Source: Campylobacter coli LMG 9860
GTDB lineage: Bacteria; Campylobacterota; Campylobacteria; Campylobacterales; Campylobacteraceae
Reading direction: 5' to 3'
Length of the DNA stretch: 64,000 nucleotides
Assembly: GCF_000254135.1 (NCBI RefSeq)
Contig: NZ_AINS01000009.1
Span: 1 to 64,000, forward strand
In this document: piece by piece, positions 12,593 through 23,600 of the stretch
How the letters are laid out: each line of letters begins with the position of its first letter
Numbering within the stretch: the first letter of the stretch is position 1
Notes under the pieces: model-generated
Seen by the model: only the letters and a program-made list of their open reading frames with translations
What the model was told of the DNA's origin: nothing
The model's database searches: none
Position numbers and translations under genes: made by a program

Positions 12593-14110
12593 ATGAACGA
12601 AATAAATAAAACAAAAAATTTCTACACTCTTATGTGTTTAGCAGGCTTTTTGATTATTCTTTTGCCTGTAGGGATTGCAAATTTTGTATTTGGTTATATG
12701 TTGGGTGATAGCCCATGCACTCTTTGTTGGGGACAAAGAGAAGCGATGATTTTTATCGGAGTTATAGCACTTTTTATCGTGCGTTATGGTATGAAAGGCA
12801 AATACCTTGCCGCTCTTTTAATCATGACTGCAGTAGGTCTTTATCAGTCTTTTGCACATTATGGCAATCACGCTCATAGAGATTTAGATCAAGGTTTTGG
12901 TTTGGCAGTTTTTGGTATCCATACTTATTTTTGGGCTGAAGTAGTCTTTTGGGCTGTAGTCTTGCTTTTGGGTGTGATGTTTGCTTTTGCTCCTAAATTT
13001 GGATCTTTTGACAAAGAATTAAACGGTGAAAAATTTAGAAAATTTACTAAATTTAGCTTCGCAGCAGTTTTAATCAGCACCCTTATCGTTGCATCAAATG
13101 TTTTTCAAGCTTTTGTAAGCACAGGAATTCCTCCTTATGTAGGACAAGGTGATCCAGTAAGATTTAGTCTTAATCCAAAATATATCATTTGGAGCACAGA
13201 GGGTTGGAATGGTTTATGGCAAAATATTTCTTTCTTAGGAAAGCGTGATGTTAAAGCTCCTGATTATGCTTTTGCACCTGCGAGTGAAAAATTGGGTATA
13301 AAATTTGATAATAATACAAATAATTCTCCATTTGCAGAAATTGACGATGAGCTTAAAATTATCAATGAACAAACCATAAATTTTGATAAAGCAATCAATA
13401 CTCTTGATTATATTAATGATGAATTTGTAGCAAGTTCTAAATGGGATGTGGCTTTCTTAGATAATAATTTTAGCGTTAAAGAAGGTTTTGAGCTTGATCC
13501 TTATTTTTCAGCTACTATCGATCCTATCATAGGTATCATTCCTTATAAAGAAAATAAATTTCTTCTCATGGGATCTAATAAATCTTTCCTAAGATTTGCC
13601 AAAAATCCAAATGCGGACGAAGCTTTACAATATGCAGATTTTATTAAAGGAAATGATAAATTTGAAGGTCAAGGAAAAGATTTAGGTCGTGGAAGACTTG
13701 ATACAGTTAGAGCAAAATTCAACCATGTAGCAAGTATGACTACAGATGGAAATTATCTTTATCTTGCAACTGTTCCAAACAACAAAGACGCTAAAACTTT
13801 TGTAATCTCTAAAGTTTCTTTAAAAGATCGTGTTCTTTCAGGAGAATTTACTCCAAAAGCAAATCTTAAAGAAGGTAAAACTTTAGGCGATCTTTATGTA
13901 ACTTCTATGACTTTTAAAGATGGGGAAATTTATGCACTTAGCAAAAATCACAATGTGATTGCCGTAATTGATCCAGTCAAAGAAGAAGTAGTGAAAACTA
14001 TCGCTTTCCCAAGCTCTATCACTAATGCTAGAAGCATTTTCTTTAAAGATGGAAAAATCAATATTCTTTCTTATCAAGATGGAGCAAACAAGCTTTATAC
14101 TTTAAACTAA
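12593..14110 (+). CDS. dsbI: DsbI, DsbB-like disulfide oxidoreductase with beta-propeller-like domain
   Basis: Inner-membrane oxidase that reoxidises a periplasmic DsbA-type partner and passes electrons to quinone. The N-terminal part has about four membrane helices and the DsbB-type pair in SPCTLCWGQRE near residue 42. A fifth segment near residue 155 leads to a large periplasmic domain (about 180-505) with repeated beta strands. This two-part architecture is the one known for Campylobacter/Helicobacter DsbI. It follows dba and ends at a 10-bp terminator hairpin. Confidence 0.92.
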   Translation: MNEINKTKNFYTLMCLAGFLIILLPVGIANFVFGYMLGDSPCTLCWGQREAMIFIGVIALFIVRYGMKGKYLAALLIMTAVGLYQSFAHYGNHAHRDLDQGFGLAVFGIHTYFWAEVVFWAVVLLLGVMFAFAPKFGSFDKELNGEKFRKFTKFSFAAVLISTLIVASNVFQAFVSTGIPPYVGQGDPVRFSLNPKYIIWSTEGWNGLWQNISFLGKRDVKAPDYAFAPASEKLGIKFDNNTNNSPFAEIDDELKIINEQTINFDKAINTLDYINDEFVASSKWDVAFLDNNFSVKEGFELDPYFSATIDPIIGIIPYKENKFLLMGSNKSFLRFAKNPNADEALQYADFIKGNDKFEGQGKDLGRGRLDTVRAKFNHVASMTTDGNYLYLATVPNNKDAKTFVISKVSLKDRVLSGEFTPKANLKEGKTLGDLYVTSMTFKDGEIYALSKNHNVIAVIDPVKEEVVKTIAFPSSITNARSIFFKDGKINILSYQDGANKLYTLN

Positions 14111-14114
14111 GCTT

Positions 14115-14140
14115 TAAGTCCTAGTGAAAACTAGGACTTA
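14115..14140. terminator. Bidirectional terminator between dsbI and queC
   Basis: A perfect 10-bp stem, TAAGTCCTAG at 14115-14124 with CTAGGACTTA at 14131-14140, closes a TGAAAA loop between two converging genes. It overlaps the queC stop codon. Confidence 0.85.
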
Positions 14141-14805
14141 TATTTAATCTTATCTTTAAATCCTGCTTTTTCAAAACCTCTTAAACGAAGCAAACAACTA
14201 TCGCACTCCCCACAAGCTTCATCTTCACTCTCATAACAAGACCAAGTAAGTTCTAAAGGTACATTTTCTTTTAAGGCTAGTTCTACAATTTTAGCTTTGT
14301 TTAGTCTAACAAGCGGAGTTTTTATACAAACTTTGAAATTCTTACTCGTACCTTCATTGATAAATTCTTGTGCCTTTTGTATAAACTCATCAGTACAGTC
14401 AGGATAACCACTGCCATCTTCTTCTACCACCCCTATAAAAATACTCTCACAATTTTCCTTTTCAGCCAAAGATCCTGCTATACTTAAGAAAATTCCATTG
14501 CGAAAAGGCACATAAGTGATAGGTGGAGTATCGCTTGTACAAAGCTCATTTTTAGGGATGTCTATACTTTTATCGGTTAAGGCATTGCCCCCTATATCTT
14601 TGATAAAACTCACATCTAAAATATAAGATTTTTCTACTTTTAAAGCCTTGCAAATTTGCTTAAAACATTCTTTTTCTTTTTCTTGAGTGCGTTGTTCATA
14701 GTCAAAATGCAAAGCGATGATTTCATAACCTTCTTTTTTGGCCAGATAAGCACACAAAGTACTATCCATACCGCCACTTATGATACAAAGTGCTTTTTTA
14801 CTCAT
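14131..14805 (-). CDS. queC: 7-cyano-7-deazaguanine synthase QueC
   Basis: Makes preQ0 from 7-carboxy-7-deazaguanine, with ATP and ammonia, in queuosine synthesis. The N-terminal PP-loop [13 protein letters not shown] (about 10-22) binds ATP, and the C-terminal zinc cysteines are in [19 protein letters not shown]. It has 224 residues. The next pathway enzyme, QueF, is encoded at 44095 in this same window. Confidence 0.95.
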   Translation of the reverse strand: MSKKALCIISGGMDSTLCAYLAKKEGYEIIALHFDYEQRTQEKEKECFKQICKALKVEKSYILDVSFIKDIGGNALTDKSIDIPKNELCTSDTPPITYVPFRNGIFLSIAGSLAEKENCESIFIGVVEEDGSGYPDCTDEFIQKAQEFINEGTSKNFKVCIKTPLVRLNKAKIVELALKENVPLELTWSCYESEDEACGECDSCLLRLRGFEKAGFKDKIKYKS

Positions 14806-14880
14806 TTTTATCCTTAAATTTGCTATAATTTCACAATTTTAACGAAAATTTTTAAATTTAAATTGCAAAAAGGCAAAAGC

Positions 14881-16107
14881 ATGATAAACATAAAACTCAT
14901 AGAACACATTTTTAAAGCCGCTTCCATCAGTCGTTGGAATGATTATCCAAGAATGGCAAATTTAGTCGAGCTTGATAAACAAGCGCATAAATTTATCATA
15001 GCTTATTTCATTGCAAAAATGGAAAAAGATGTGGATATGAAAATTATCATAGAGGGTGGAATTTTTGAGTTTTTAAGTCGTGTTGTGGTAACTGATATAC
15101 GCCCTGATGTGTATCATGAAATCGTGCGTCAAAAAAAAGCTGAAGTTAATGCTTGGGTTTTAAGCAAAATCGAACCTATGATAGAAGATATAGAAGATGG
15201 GGAATTTCTAAAGCGTTTTGAAGCGTATTTAAACGGTAATGCTTATGCTAAAGAAAGACTTATCTTAAAAGCAGCTTCATATTTTGCTACAAGATGGGAA
15301 TTTAACATAGTTTATCAAACCTCAGCTTTTTTAAATGATATTGATGAGATTAAAAACAAAGTTGAAGAAGAATTAGAAGATTACTATGAGCTTATAGGAG
15401 CTAGAAAAATCGCTCTTAATCAAAAAATCGCAAAAATAATTGATTTAAGCGGAAGACTTCGTTTTCAAAAGCGTTGGGCTCAAACCCCGCGCATACCTGA
15501 AACTGCTGTTTTAGGACATATGCTTGTAGTGGCGATTTTAGGATATTTTTATTCACTTAAAATCAAAGCTTGCGATAAAAGACTTGAAAACAATTTTTAT
15601 TGCGCTTTATTTCATGATTTACCTGAATCTTTAACGCGTGATATCATAAGCCCTGTAAAATACGGCATAGACGGACTTCACACTATCATCAATGATTATG
15701 AAATGAAACTGATCAATGATAGAATTTTACCCTTTGTGCCTGAAAACCTAAAGGCTGAATTTTCTTATATCTTAGGCATTAGAGAGGGCAGAAGCAATGA
15801 AGCAAGTTTTGTCAAAAATGAATTTGAAAATCGCACCTATAAAAATGCTAAAATAGAGCTTTGTAGCGGAAGTTTAAGCTCTTTTAATCAAAACGAATTT
15901 GGAGCAATTGATGGCAAGGCTTTAAAATACTGCGATAAAATCGCTGCTTTTATCGAAGCAGGGCTTAGCATAAGCTATGGAGTAAAGTCTAAAGAACTTG
16001 AAAACGGTTTTGAAGATATGTTTAGATTTTTCAACGAAAGCCCTACAATCGATGGAGTAAATTTCCTCGAAATTTGTAGAGAATTTAGGGATTATTTTAA
16101 AATTTAA
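14881..16107 (+). CDS. HD-domain (YfbR-like) hydrolase of unknown substrate
   Basis: A 408-residue protein with an HD-type metal-phosphohydrolase core: AVLGHMLVVAIL supplies one His and CALFHDLPESLTRDI the His-Asp pair (about residue 245). A final helix carries the conserved Asp in ALKYCDKIAAFIEAGL. Such proteins include 5'-nucleotidases, but the 190-residue N-terminal half is not part of that core. The ATG at 14881 has AAAAAGG eight bases upstream, and TATAAT at 14824-14829 is the probable promoter. It corresponds to Cj0015c. Confidence 0.82.
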   Translation: MINIKLIEHIFKAASISRWNDYPRMANLVELDKQAHKFIIAYFIAKMEKDVDMKIIIEGGIFEFLSRVVVTDIRPDVYHEIVRQKKAEVNAWVLSKIEPMIEDIEDGEFLKRFEAYLNGNAYAKERLILKAASYFATRWEFNIVYQTSAFLNDIDEIKNKVEEELEDYYELIGARKIALNQKIAKIIDLSGRLRFQKRWAQTPRIPETAVLGHMLVVAILGYFYSLKIKACDKRLENNFYCALFHDLPESLTRDIISPVKYGIDGLHTIINDYEMKLINDRILPFVPENLKAEFSYILGIREGRSNEASFVKNEFENRTYKNAKIELCSGSLSSFNQNEFGAIDGKALKYCDKIAAFIEAGLSISYGVKSKELENGFEDMFRFFNESPTIDGVNFLEICREFRDYFKI

Positions 16108-16135
16108 TCTTATTTTGATTATAAACTCCAAGAAC

Positions 16136-16160
16136 GGAATGAAAGAAACTCTTTCATTCC
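16136..16160. terminator. Bidirectional terminator between the HD gene and ilvD
   Basis: A perfect 11-bp stem (16136-16146 with 16150-16160, loop AAC) lies between converging genes and overlaps the ilvD stop. Confidence 0.82.
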
Positions 16161-17830
16161 ATATCTAAAACCGCACCCTTGCTAGCATTTGTTACAAGTT
16201 TTTGATACATTCTAAGCCATCTGGATTTTACTTCTTTTTGAGGCATTACAAAGTCATTTTTGCGTTTTGCGATTTCTTCATCGCTTAAATTTGCATTGAT
16301 GATATAAGCATCTACATCGATTTCTATCTCATCACCATCTTTTAAAAGCCCTATAAGTCCACCCTCAGCAGCTTCAGGAGAAACATGACCTATGCTTAAA
16401 CCCCTTGTTGCACCGCTAAATCTTCCATCGGTAATCAAAGCCACATCTGCACCAAGCCCCATACCCATGATAAGTGAAGTTGGACTTAACATCTCTTGCA
16501 TACCTGGGCCACCCTTTGGCCCTTCATAACGGATCACGCAAACATCGCCTTTTTGCACTTTACCTTTAATGATACCTTTAATAGCTTCATCTTGCGAATT
16601 AAAACAAACAGCCTTGCCCTTGAATTTTCTCTCTCCTGTAATGCCTGCAGTTTTTACAACACAGCCTTGTTCGGCTAAATTTCCAAATAAAACCGCAAGC
16701 CCCCCTACTTTAGAGTAAGCATTATCTACCTTACGAATGATGGTTTCATCTTTGATTTTAGCATTTTTTAAACGATCTTGTAAACTTTCTCCTGTGATGG
16801 TTAAGGCATCAAGCTCTAAAATATGTCCTTCTCTGCTTGAAATTTCAGCCATTACAGCACTTACACCCCCTGCTTTATGGATATCATCCATATAAACAGT
16901 ATTAAGTGATGGAGCGATTTTTGCAATATGTGCAACCTTGCTTGAAATAAAATTTAAATCCTTGATATCAAGCGCAACTCCCGCTTCTCTTGAAATAGCT
17001 AGCATATGTAAGATTGTATTTGTGCTTCCACCCATTGCCATATCTACCACCATAGCATTTCTTATAGCTTTTTGGGTGATAATATTTTTGATTTTAAATC
17101 TTTCATCTAAAGCGATTTCACAAATTCTTCTTGCAGCCTTTCTTAAAAGCTCTTCTCTTTCTTTACTAAGTGCTAAGATCGTACCATTTCCTTCTAAAGC
17201 TATACCCATAGCTTCACATAAAGTATTCATAGAATTTGCAGTAAACATACCCGAGCAAGAGCCTCCACTTGGGCAAGCCGAACATTCTATATCTTTAAAT
17301 TCTTCTTCGCTGATTTTATTGGCCTCATATGCTCCTACAGCTTCAAAAACTGAACTAAGACTTATTTTTTCACCCTTTTTAGTCACACCCGAACGCATAG
17401 GACCACCGCTTACAAAAATAGTCGGTACATTAACCCTTAAAGCACCCATTAGCATACCTGGAGTGATTTTATCACAATTTGGAATACAAATTAAAGCATC
17501 TAACTGATGCGCATTCATAACGCTTTCAACTGAATTTGCAATGATTTCACGACTCGGCAAAGAATAAAGCATACCCTCATGACCCATAGCTATGCCATCA
17601 TCCACGCCTATAGTGTTAAATTCAAAAGGGATACAGCCATTTTTTCGAATTTCATCTTTTATAATTTTTGCATATTCATTTAAAAAATAATGCCCTGGAA
17701 TAATATCAATATAGCTATTTGCCACACCTATAAAAGGCTTGTCAAAATCCTCATCTTTTAAGCCACATGCTCTAAGTAAAGAGCGGTTGGGTGCTTTTAA
17801 ATGCCCTTTTTTAATCGCATCACTTCTCAC
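16154..17830 (-). CDS. ilvD: Dihydroxy-acid dehydratase
   Basis: Dehydrates dihydroxy-isovalerate and dihydroxy-methylvalerate to the 2-keto acids that precede valine, leucine and isoleucine. The iron-sulfur and active-site motifs [13 protein letters not shown] (about 120) and [19 protein letters not shown] (about 190) are intact. It has 558 residues and starts at GTG 17830 behind GGAG. Together with leuABCD (47049-51660) it supplies the leucine branch. I remember this gene on the same strand as rrc in NCTC 11168; here it is opposite (see rejected list). Confidence 0.96.
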   Translation of the reverse strand: MRSDAIKKGHLKAPNRSLLRACGLKDEDFDKPFIGVANSYIDIIPGHYFLNEYAKIIKDEIRKNGCIPFEFNTIGVDDGIAMGHEGMLYSLPSREIIANSVESVMNAHQLDALICIPNCDKITPGMLMGALRVNVPTIFVSGGPMRSGVTKKGEKISLSSVFEAVGAYEANKISEEEFKDIECSACPSGGSCSGMFTANSMNTLCEAMGIALEGNGTILALSKEREELLRKAARRICEIALDERFKIKNIITQKAIRNAMVVDMAMGGSTNTILHMLAISREAGVALDIKDLNFISSKVAHIAKIAPSLNTVYMDDIHKAGGVSAVMAEISSREGHILELDALTITGESLQDRLKNAKIKDETIIRKVDNAYSKVGGLAVLFGNLAEQGCVVKTAGITGERKFKGKAVCFNSQDEAIKGIIKGKVQKGDVCVIRYEGPKGGPGMQEMLSPTSLIMGMGLGADVALITDGRFSGATRGLSIGHVSPEAAEGGLIGLLKDGDEIEIDVDAYIINANLSDEEIAKRKNDFVMPQKEVKSRWLRMYQKLVTNASKGAVLDME

Positions 17831-17940
17831 TAAAAACTCCTTAATATTTTTTTAATATTATAACTTAATTTTTATAAAATTTACTTGCAAGAAGTAAGCT
17901 TTCTGTGTATAATTTTCATCAATTGACAAAAGTATTTTTT

Positions 17941-17946
17941 TATAAT
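17941..17946 (+). promoter_or_regulatory. -10 element of the rrc promoter
   Basis: TATAAT lies 35 bases before the rrc start, preceded by a T-rich run typical of Campylobacter promoters. A TTGACA occurs at 17923-17928, but its 12-base spacing is too short for a standard -35. Confidence 0.55.
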
Positions 17947-17980
17947 ACAATGCTTTTTGATTATCAAAAAGGAGTACAAA

Positions 17981-18628
17981 ATGAGACAATATGAATCCTA
18001 TAAATGTCCAAAATGCGGCAATGAAGTAGAAGTTCAAAATGTAGGCGGTGGAAAACTTAGCTGTTGTGGTGTTGAGATGGAGTGTATCACTCAAGATTTA
18101 ACTGCAATAAATTTGATGAAAGCTTTTGCTGGAGAATCAATGGCTAGAAATAAATACGATTTATTTGCGGATGTAGCTGAAGAAGAAGGATGGCATGCGG
18201 TTGCAAGACATTTTAGAGAAGCAGCAGAAAATGAAAAATGGCATGCAAGAGCTGAATTTAAAGCTTATCACGAAATCGTTGATGGCAAACCTTTAGAAGT
18301 AACTACAAAAAACCTAGTAACTGCTGCAGAAGGTGAAAACTATGAGCACACAACTATGTATCCAAATTTTGCTAAAATCGCTGAAGATGAGGGTAAAAAA
18401 GCTATAGCAAGATTATTTACTGCGATTGGAAAAGTAGAAATAGAACACGAAAGAGAATACCTAGCTCTTAAAAAAATGCTTGAAGAAGAAGAATTCTTTA
18501 ATAGCGAAGTAGAAGAACTATGGGTTTGTGAGGTTTGTGGACATATCCATCGTGGCAAAAAAGCTCCTGCAGCCTGTCCTTTATGTAAAGCACCTAAAGA
18601 ATACTTTAAGCGTGAATTTTTAGGCTAA
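17981..18628 (+). CDS. rrc: Desulforubrerythrin (rubredoxin-oxidoreductase/rubrerythrin fusion)
   Basis: A non-haem iron peroxidase protecting against hydrogen peroxide. Three modules are visible in 215 residues. First comes an N-terminal desulforedoxin-like iron site (YKCPKCGN with a later CC pair). Second is a four-helix rubrerythrin domain with two ExxH-type motifs (about 45-165). Third is a C-terminal rubredoxin with CEVCG and CPLCKAPKEYF. The start at 17981 follows AAGGAG; an in-frame ATG 24 bases upstream lacks a ribosome site. A terminator hairpin follows directly. Confidence 0.93.
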   Translation: MRQYESYKCPKCGNEVEVQNVGGGKLSCCGVEMECITQDLTAINLMKAFAGESMARNKYDLFADVAEEEGWHAVARHFREAAENEKWHARAEFKAYHEIVDGKPLEVTTKNLVTAAEGENYEHTTMYPNFAKIAEDEGKKAIARLFTAIGKVEIEHEREYLALKKMLEEEEFFNSEVEELWVCEVCGHIHRGKKAPAACPLCKAPKEYFKREFLG

Positions 18629-18634
18629 ATCCTT

Positions 18635-18650
18635 GGGCGATTTTTCGCCC
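18635..18650 (+). terminator. Terminator after rrc
   Basis: A GC-rich stem GGGCGA (18635-18640) with TCGCCC (18645-18650) is followed by TTTCTT. It lies between the rrc stop and my chosen rnhB start. Confidence 0.7.
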
Positions 18651-18665
18651 TTTCTTAGAGAAAAT

Positions 18666-19241
18666 TTGAAAACTTTATTTGAAGAAAACGAACTTTTAAC
18701 TCCATTTGATATTAACTTAATCGGCATTGATGAAGCAGGACGAGGTGCCTTAGCAGGTCCTATGATGATGGCAGCTTGTAAACTGCATAAAGATCTTGAG
18801 GGGCTTTGTGATTCTAAAAAATTGAGCGAAAAAAGACGCGAAGAACTTTATGAAATTATCATCAAAAATTCAAATTATCTCATACTTGCTTTTTCTTCAA
18901 AAAAAATTGATGAAATAGGGCTTAGCGCTTGTTTAAAAATGGGTTTAACACTCATAAAAAAACACTTTAAAACAGAAAATAATTTCTTATACGATGGCAA
19001 TACAAATTTAGGCATTAGCGGTATAAAAACTCAAATCAAAGCTGATGCCAATATCAAACAAGTAAGTGCAGCAAGCATACTTGCAAAGGTGAGCAAAGAT
19101 AGGGTAATGAATTTTTTAGCTAAAGATTTTCCTTGCTATGAGTTTGAAAAAAACAAGGCTTATGGGACAAAAGCCCATAAGGAATTGATAGCAAAATTTG
19201 GAATTTGCAAGCTTCATCGCAAAAGTTTTAAACTTTTATGA
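18666..19241 (+). CDS. rnhB: Ribonuclease HII
   Basis: Cuts the RNA strand of RNA/DNA hybrids and removes misinserted ribonucleotides. The RNase HII signature IGIDEAGRGALAGPM and a later acidic residue in IKADANIKQVSAASILAKV are present. Starting at the TTG at 18666 gives 191 residues. An in-frame TTG at 18633 would add 11 residues encoded by the rrc terminator hairpin, so I reject it. The stop abuts the converging gltD stop with no spare base. Confidence 0.92.
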   Translation: MKTLFEENELLTPFDINLIGIDEAGRGALAGPMMMAACKLHKDLEGLCDSKKLSEKRREELYEIIIKNSNYLILAFSSKKIDEIGLSACLKMGLTLIKKHFKTENNFLYDGNTNLGISGIKTQIKADANIKQVSAASILAKVSKDRVMNFLAKDFPCYEFEKNKAYGTKAHKELIAKFGICKLHRKSFKLL

Positions 19242-20687
19242 CTATTTTGCTAAATTCTCATGTATATTTAAAGCACACTCTATACCGTCTTTTATAGCCC
19301 AAACGACTAAAGATTGTCCTTTTCTAGCATCTCCACAAGCAAAGATTTTTTCATGTGTGGTTTGGAAATTCTTTGTTTTGACATTGTTTTTCTCATCCAA
19401 ACTTACTCCAAAATTACTAGCGATAGCATCTTCACTTCCGCTAAAACCCATAGCCAAAAGTACTAAATCTGCTTTATAGTTTTGATTAGAATTTGGAAGT
19501 TCGACATTTATAGCCTTACCTTCTTTGAATTCGCGTTTTAAATCACATGCTTCTACGCTTTCTACTTTGTCTTTACCTAAGAATTTTTTTGTCATTTTTT
19601 GATATTCTCTAGGATCTTTGCCATATACAGCAATGGCTTCTTCTAAACCATAATCTGTCGTAAAGATATCAGCTTTTAAAGGCCAAGGATTGCTTTGGCT
19701 TCTTTGTAAAGGTCTTTTTGGGCTTCTTTCAAAACGCACTATGGACTTAGCTCCTTGTCTTGTAGCTACAGCGATACAATCAACACTTGTGTCCCCACTT
19801 CCTATAACCAAGACATTTTTACCCTTTGCTGTATCAGCACCCTTACCTGTTTTTAGCAAGGTTTTGGTATTTTGCGTTAAGAAATCAAGAGCAAATTCAA
19901 CACCCTTTAGTTTTCTACCCTCTATATCAAGATCGATAGGCTTGCTCGCTCCTGTGCAAAGTACTAAAGCATCAAATTCTTTTAAAAGTTTAGAAACCTT
20001 ATCTTTGCTGTCTATATTTTCATTTACCTTAAATTCTATACCGCTTTCTTTGAGTAAATCAACGCGTCTATCGACTATACTTTTATCAAGCTTCATATCA
20101 GGAATTCCATACATTAAAAGCCCGCCTACTTTATCGCTTCTTTCAAAAACACTTACCTTGTAGCCAAGTGAATTTAAGGTATTAGCACAAGCAAGTCCAG
20201 CAGGCCCACTTCCTATGACGGCGATTTTTTTGCCATTGTATTGTTTAGGTTTATTTGGACTTACTAAATTTTCTTTAAAAGCATTTTCTATGATGGCTAG
20301 CTCGTTATTTTTGATACTTACGCTTTTTCCATTAATCGCACACACACAAGAATCCTCACAAGGAGCCGGACAAACACGGCCAGTAAATTCAGGAAAAGGA
20401 TTGGTAAGATCAAGTCTTTCATAAGCTTCTTTCCATAAAGAACGATAAATAAGATCATTCCATTCAGGGATGAGATTGTTTAAAGGACAGCCTACATCCT
20501 TGCCTTCACTCATCACACCCGTATGGCAAAATGCTACCCCACAATCCATACATCGTCCGCCCTGAATTTCTTGTTCTTTCTTGTCTAAAAGCGTTGTAAA
20601 TTCTTTGAAATTTAAAACTCTTTCTTTAGGAGCAACTTTTTTAAAATCTACCCTTTTAAAATCTAAAAAACCTCTTGCATTTCCCAT
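19242..20687 (-). CDS. gltD: Glutamate synthase small subunit
   Basis: NADPH-oxidising beta subunit of GOGAT, passing electrons to GltB for glutamate synthesis from glutamine and 2-oxoglutarate. The N-terminal 4Fe-4S cysteines are CMDCGVAFCH (about 43-52) and CPAPCEDSCVC (about 106-116). The FAD-binding site is VIGSGPAGLACA (about 154) and the NADPH-binding site is VLVIGSGDTSVDC (about 290). It has 481 residues. It lies 9 bases downstream of gltB in one operon. Confidence 0.96.
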   Translation of the reverse strand: MGNARGFLDFKRVDFKKVAPKERVLNFKEFTTLLDKKEQEIQGGRCMDCGVAFCHTGVMSEGKDVGCPLNNLIPEWNDLIYRSLWKEAYERLDLTNPFPEFTGRVCPAPCEDSCVCAINGKSVSIKNNELAIIENAFKENLVSPNKPKQYNGKKIAVIGSGPAGLACANTLNSLGYKVSVFERSDKVGGLLMYGIPDMKLDKSIVDRRVDLLKESGIEFKVNENIDSKDKVSKLLKEFDALVLCTGASKPIDLDIEGRKLKGVEFALDFLTQNTKTLLKTGKGADTAKGKNVLVIGSGDTSVDCIAVATRQGAKSIVRFERSPKRPLQRSQSNPWPLKADIFTTDYGLEEAIAVYGKDPREYQKMTKKFLGKDKVESVEACDLKREFKEGKAINVELPNSNQNYKADLVLLAMGFSGSEDAIASNFGVSLDEKNNVKTKNFQTTHEKIFACGDARKGQSLVVWAIKDGIECALNIHENLAK

Positions 20688-20696
20688 TTTTACTCC

Positions 20697-23600
20697 TTAT
20701 TTTTGTGTGATTTTCAAAAATGCTGCCAAACTTGGATCTTCTTCATCTTTGCAAAGCTCGATCATCTCTAACATTTTTTCATAATCTCTTGGCATAACTT
20801 TAAAAAAGTCTTTTTTGTCAAATTTTTCGAGTATGTCCTTAGCCTTTTTAGAATTGGTATAAGCGATATGATTTTCTATCATCGTTTTTAATTCTTTTTC
20901 ATCCTTAGTGCTAAGATCTTTAATATCCACAAGCTCGGTATTTACATGGGCTTCATTGTGTCTTCCAAAGATATAAACCACACCCCCACTCATACCTGCA
21001 GCAAAGTTCGCACCCACATCGCCAAGCACTACGACAAGCCCCCCTGTCATATACTCACAACCATGCACGCCTGTTCCTAAAACTACCGCTTTAGCTCCTG
21101 AATTTCTTACGCAAAATCTTTCTCCTGCTATACCATCTAAATACACTTCACCCTCGGTTGCTCCATACAAACAAGCATTTCCTGCGATGATATTTTCTTC
21201 AGGTGAAAAAGTGGCTTCATTTGAAATTTTAGCAATGATCTTACCTCCGCTTAAACCTTTACCTAGATAATCATTGCTATCGCCTATAATCTCAAGCTTA
21301 ATACCCTTTAACAAAAATGCTCCAAAGCTATTGCCTGCATTTCCTATGGCTTTAATTTGTATGCTATCTTCGCTTAAAGCGTCTTTGCCATAAGTTTTTA
21401 GAATTTCACTTGAAAGCATAGTAGCAAAAGTACGGCTTTGATTTCCTACCTCTAAAGAAAGTTTGATAGGCTCTTTTTTCTCCACAGCATTTTTACAAAG
21501 TGGGAGTAAAATTCTATAATCAATCGTTTTTTCAAGTTTATTGTCTTTATAGTCTTTAAAATGCACAGCGGTTCTGTTATAAGTAGGTAAGGATTTTAAA
21601 ATTTTATCTAAATTCACTTTACCTGCTTTACCTTGCATAGGTTTTTGACGGAGTTTATCAACTCTTCCTATCATATCATCAAGGCGTTCAAAACCAAGTC
21701 TTGCCATATATTCTCTAAGCTCTTCAGCTATAAAATACATGAAATTAACCACATCATCTACTTTGCCCTTGAAACGATCTCTAAGTTCTGTATCTTGAGT
21801 GGCTATACCAAAAGGACAGGTATTTAGATGACAAACTCTCATCATCGTACAACCCATAACAATCAAAGGCGCGGTTGCAAAACCAAATTCTTCAGCTCCT
21901 AAAAGTGCTGCTATGGCTAAATCGCGTCCATTCATAAGCTTTCCATCAGTTTCTAATCTTACCCTATCTCTAAGCTTATTTAAAATCAAAGTTTGATGTG
22001 TTTCAGCCAAACCTAACTCCCAAGGAATTCCTGCATGCGGTATAGAAGTTCTAGGGCTTGCTCCTGTTCCTCCATCATAACCTGAAACAAGGATTAAATT
22101 CGCTCCTGCTTTTGCCACACCTGCAGCAACTGTTCCTATACCATTTTCGCTTACAAGTTTTACTGAAATTTTGGCGTCTTTATTCGCATTTTTTAAATCA
22201 TAAATGAGTTGAGCCAAATCTTCTATAGAATAAATATCATGATGAGGTGGTGGAGAAATCAGCGTCACACCCGCTGTAGAATGTCTAGCCTTAGCTATCC
22301 AAGGATAAACTTTAAAGCCCATTAATTGTCCGCCCTCGCCTGGTTTTGCACCTTGAGCGACTTTGATTTGTAATTCTTTTGCATGACTTAAGTAGTTTAA
22401 ATCCACCCCAAAACGCCCACTTGCTACTTGTTTGATAGCGGAATTTTTATTGACTCCATCTTTGATTTCATAGCGTTCCTCATCTTCACCGCCCTCGCCT
22501 GAATTTGATTTAGCACCTATTTTATTCATAGCCTGTGCTAAACACTCGTGTGCTTCTTTAGAAATAGAACCATAACTCATCGCCCCTGTTCTAAAGCGTT
22601 TAACTATACTTTCTACACTTTCAACCTTATCTATACTGATAGCTTCACTAAAATCAAATTCCATCAAAGAACGCAAATTCACTTGTTTTTCATCTACTAA
22701 AGCCGAGTATTTTTTAAAGCTTTTATAGTCTTTATTGCGACAAGCTTGCTGAAGATTAAAAATCACAAGTGGATCGATTAAGTGTTCTTCTTTAGCACTT
22801 CTAAAACCATGAATTCCTTTAGAATCTAAAGCCTTATGCGTATCGTTAAAAGCATGTTTATGTAAAGCAATAAGCTCTTTTTCAAAATCTTCTAAATCCA
22901 TACCTTCAATGCGTGAAATTGTAGAAGTAAAGTATTTATCAATCACCTTAGAGCTTAAGCCCAAACACTCAAAAAGAGCAGAACCATTATAACTTTGTAA
23001 AGTAGAAACTCCCATTTTAGAAGCAATTTTGACTATACCACTTGAACTTGCTTTGATAAAATTTTCTACCGCCTTTTCATAACTTAAATTTAAATCTTTA
23101 TTGGCAATGAGTTTTTGTATACTCTCATAAACCAAATAAGGATTAATAACAGTCGCACCATAACCTAAAAGACATGCAAAATGATGAATTTCTCTAGGTT
23201 CACCACTTTCGATGATAAGACTTGTATGTGTTCTTAAATTTTTTCTTACTAGATGATTATGTACTCCAGAAACAGCAAGCAAAGCAGGGATATAAGCGTT
23301 TTTTTCATCCACTCCTTTATCGCTTAAAATGATAATAGAAACACCTTTTTTAACCTCATCTTCTATCTTAACGCAAAGTTCATCTAAAGCCTTTTCTAAA
23401 GTTTTTTTAGAATAATCATAAAGTATAGAAAATTCTTTAACTTGGAAATTGTTTAAGGCTTTAACCTCGAAAAGCTCTTCATTGCTAATAATAGGCAAAG
23501 AAATTTTAACACGCTTTGCATTATTTTCATCTGGTTTTAGCAAATTCCCTTCGCTTCCTAAATATATCCTTGTAGAAGTAACAATCTCTTCTCTTATAGC

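Noticed and set aside
16154..17830. Possible local inversion of ilvD
   Set aside because: I recall it on the strand of rrc in NCTC 11168, but this is memory only. There are no inverted repeats at both ends beyond the ordinary terminator, so I do not claim an inversion.
18633..18665. Upstream TTG start for rnhB
   Set aside because: The extra 11 codons are made of the rrc terminator hairpin, and no Shine-Dalgarno precedes them.
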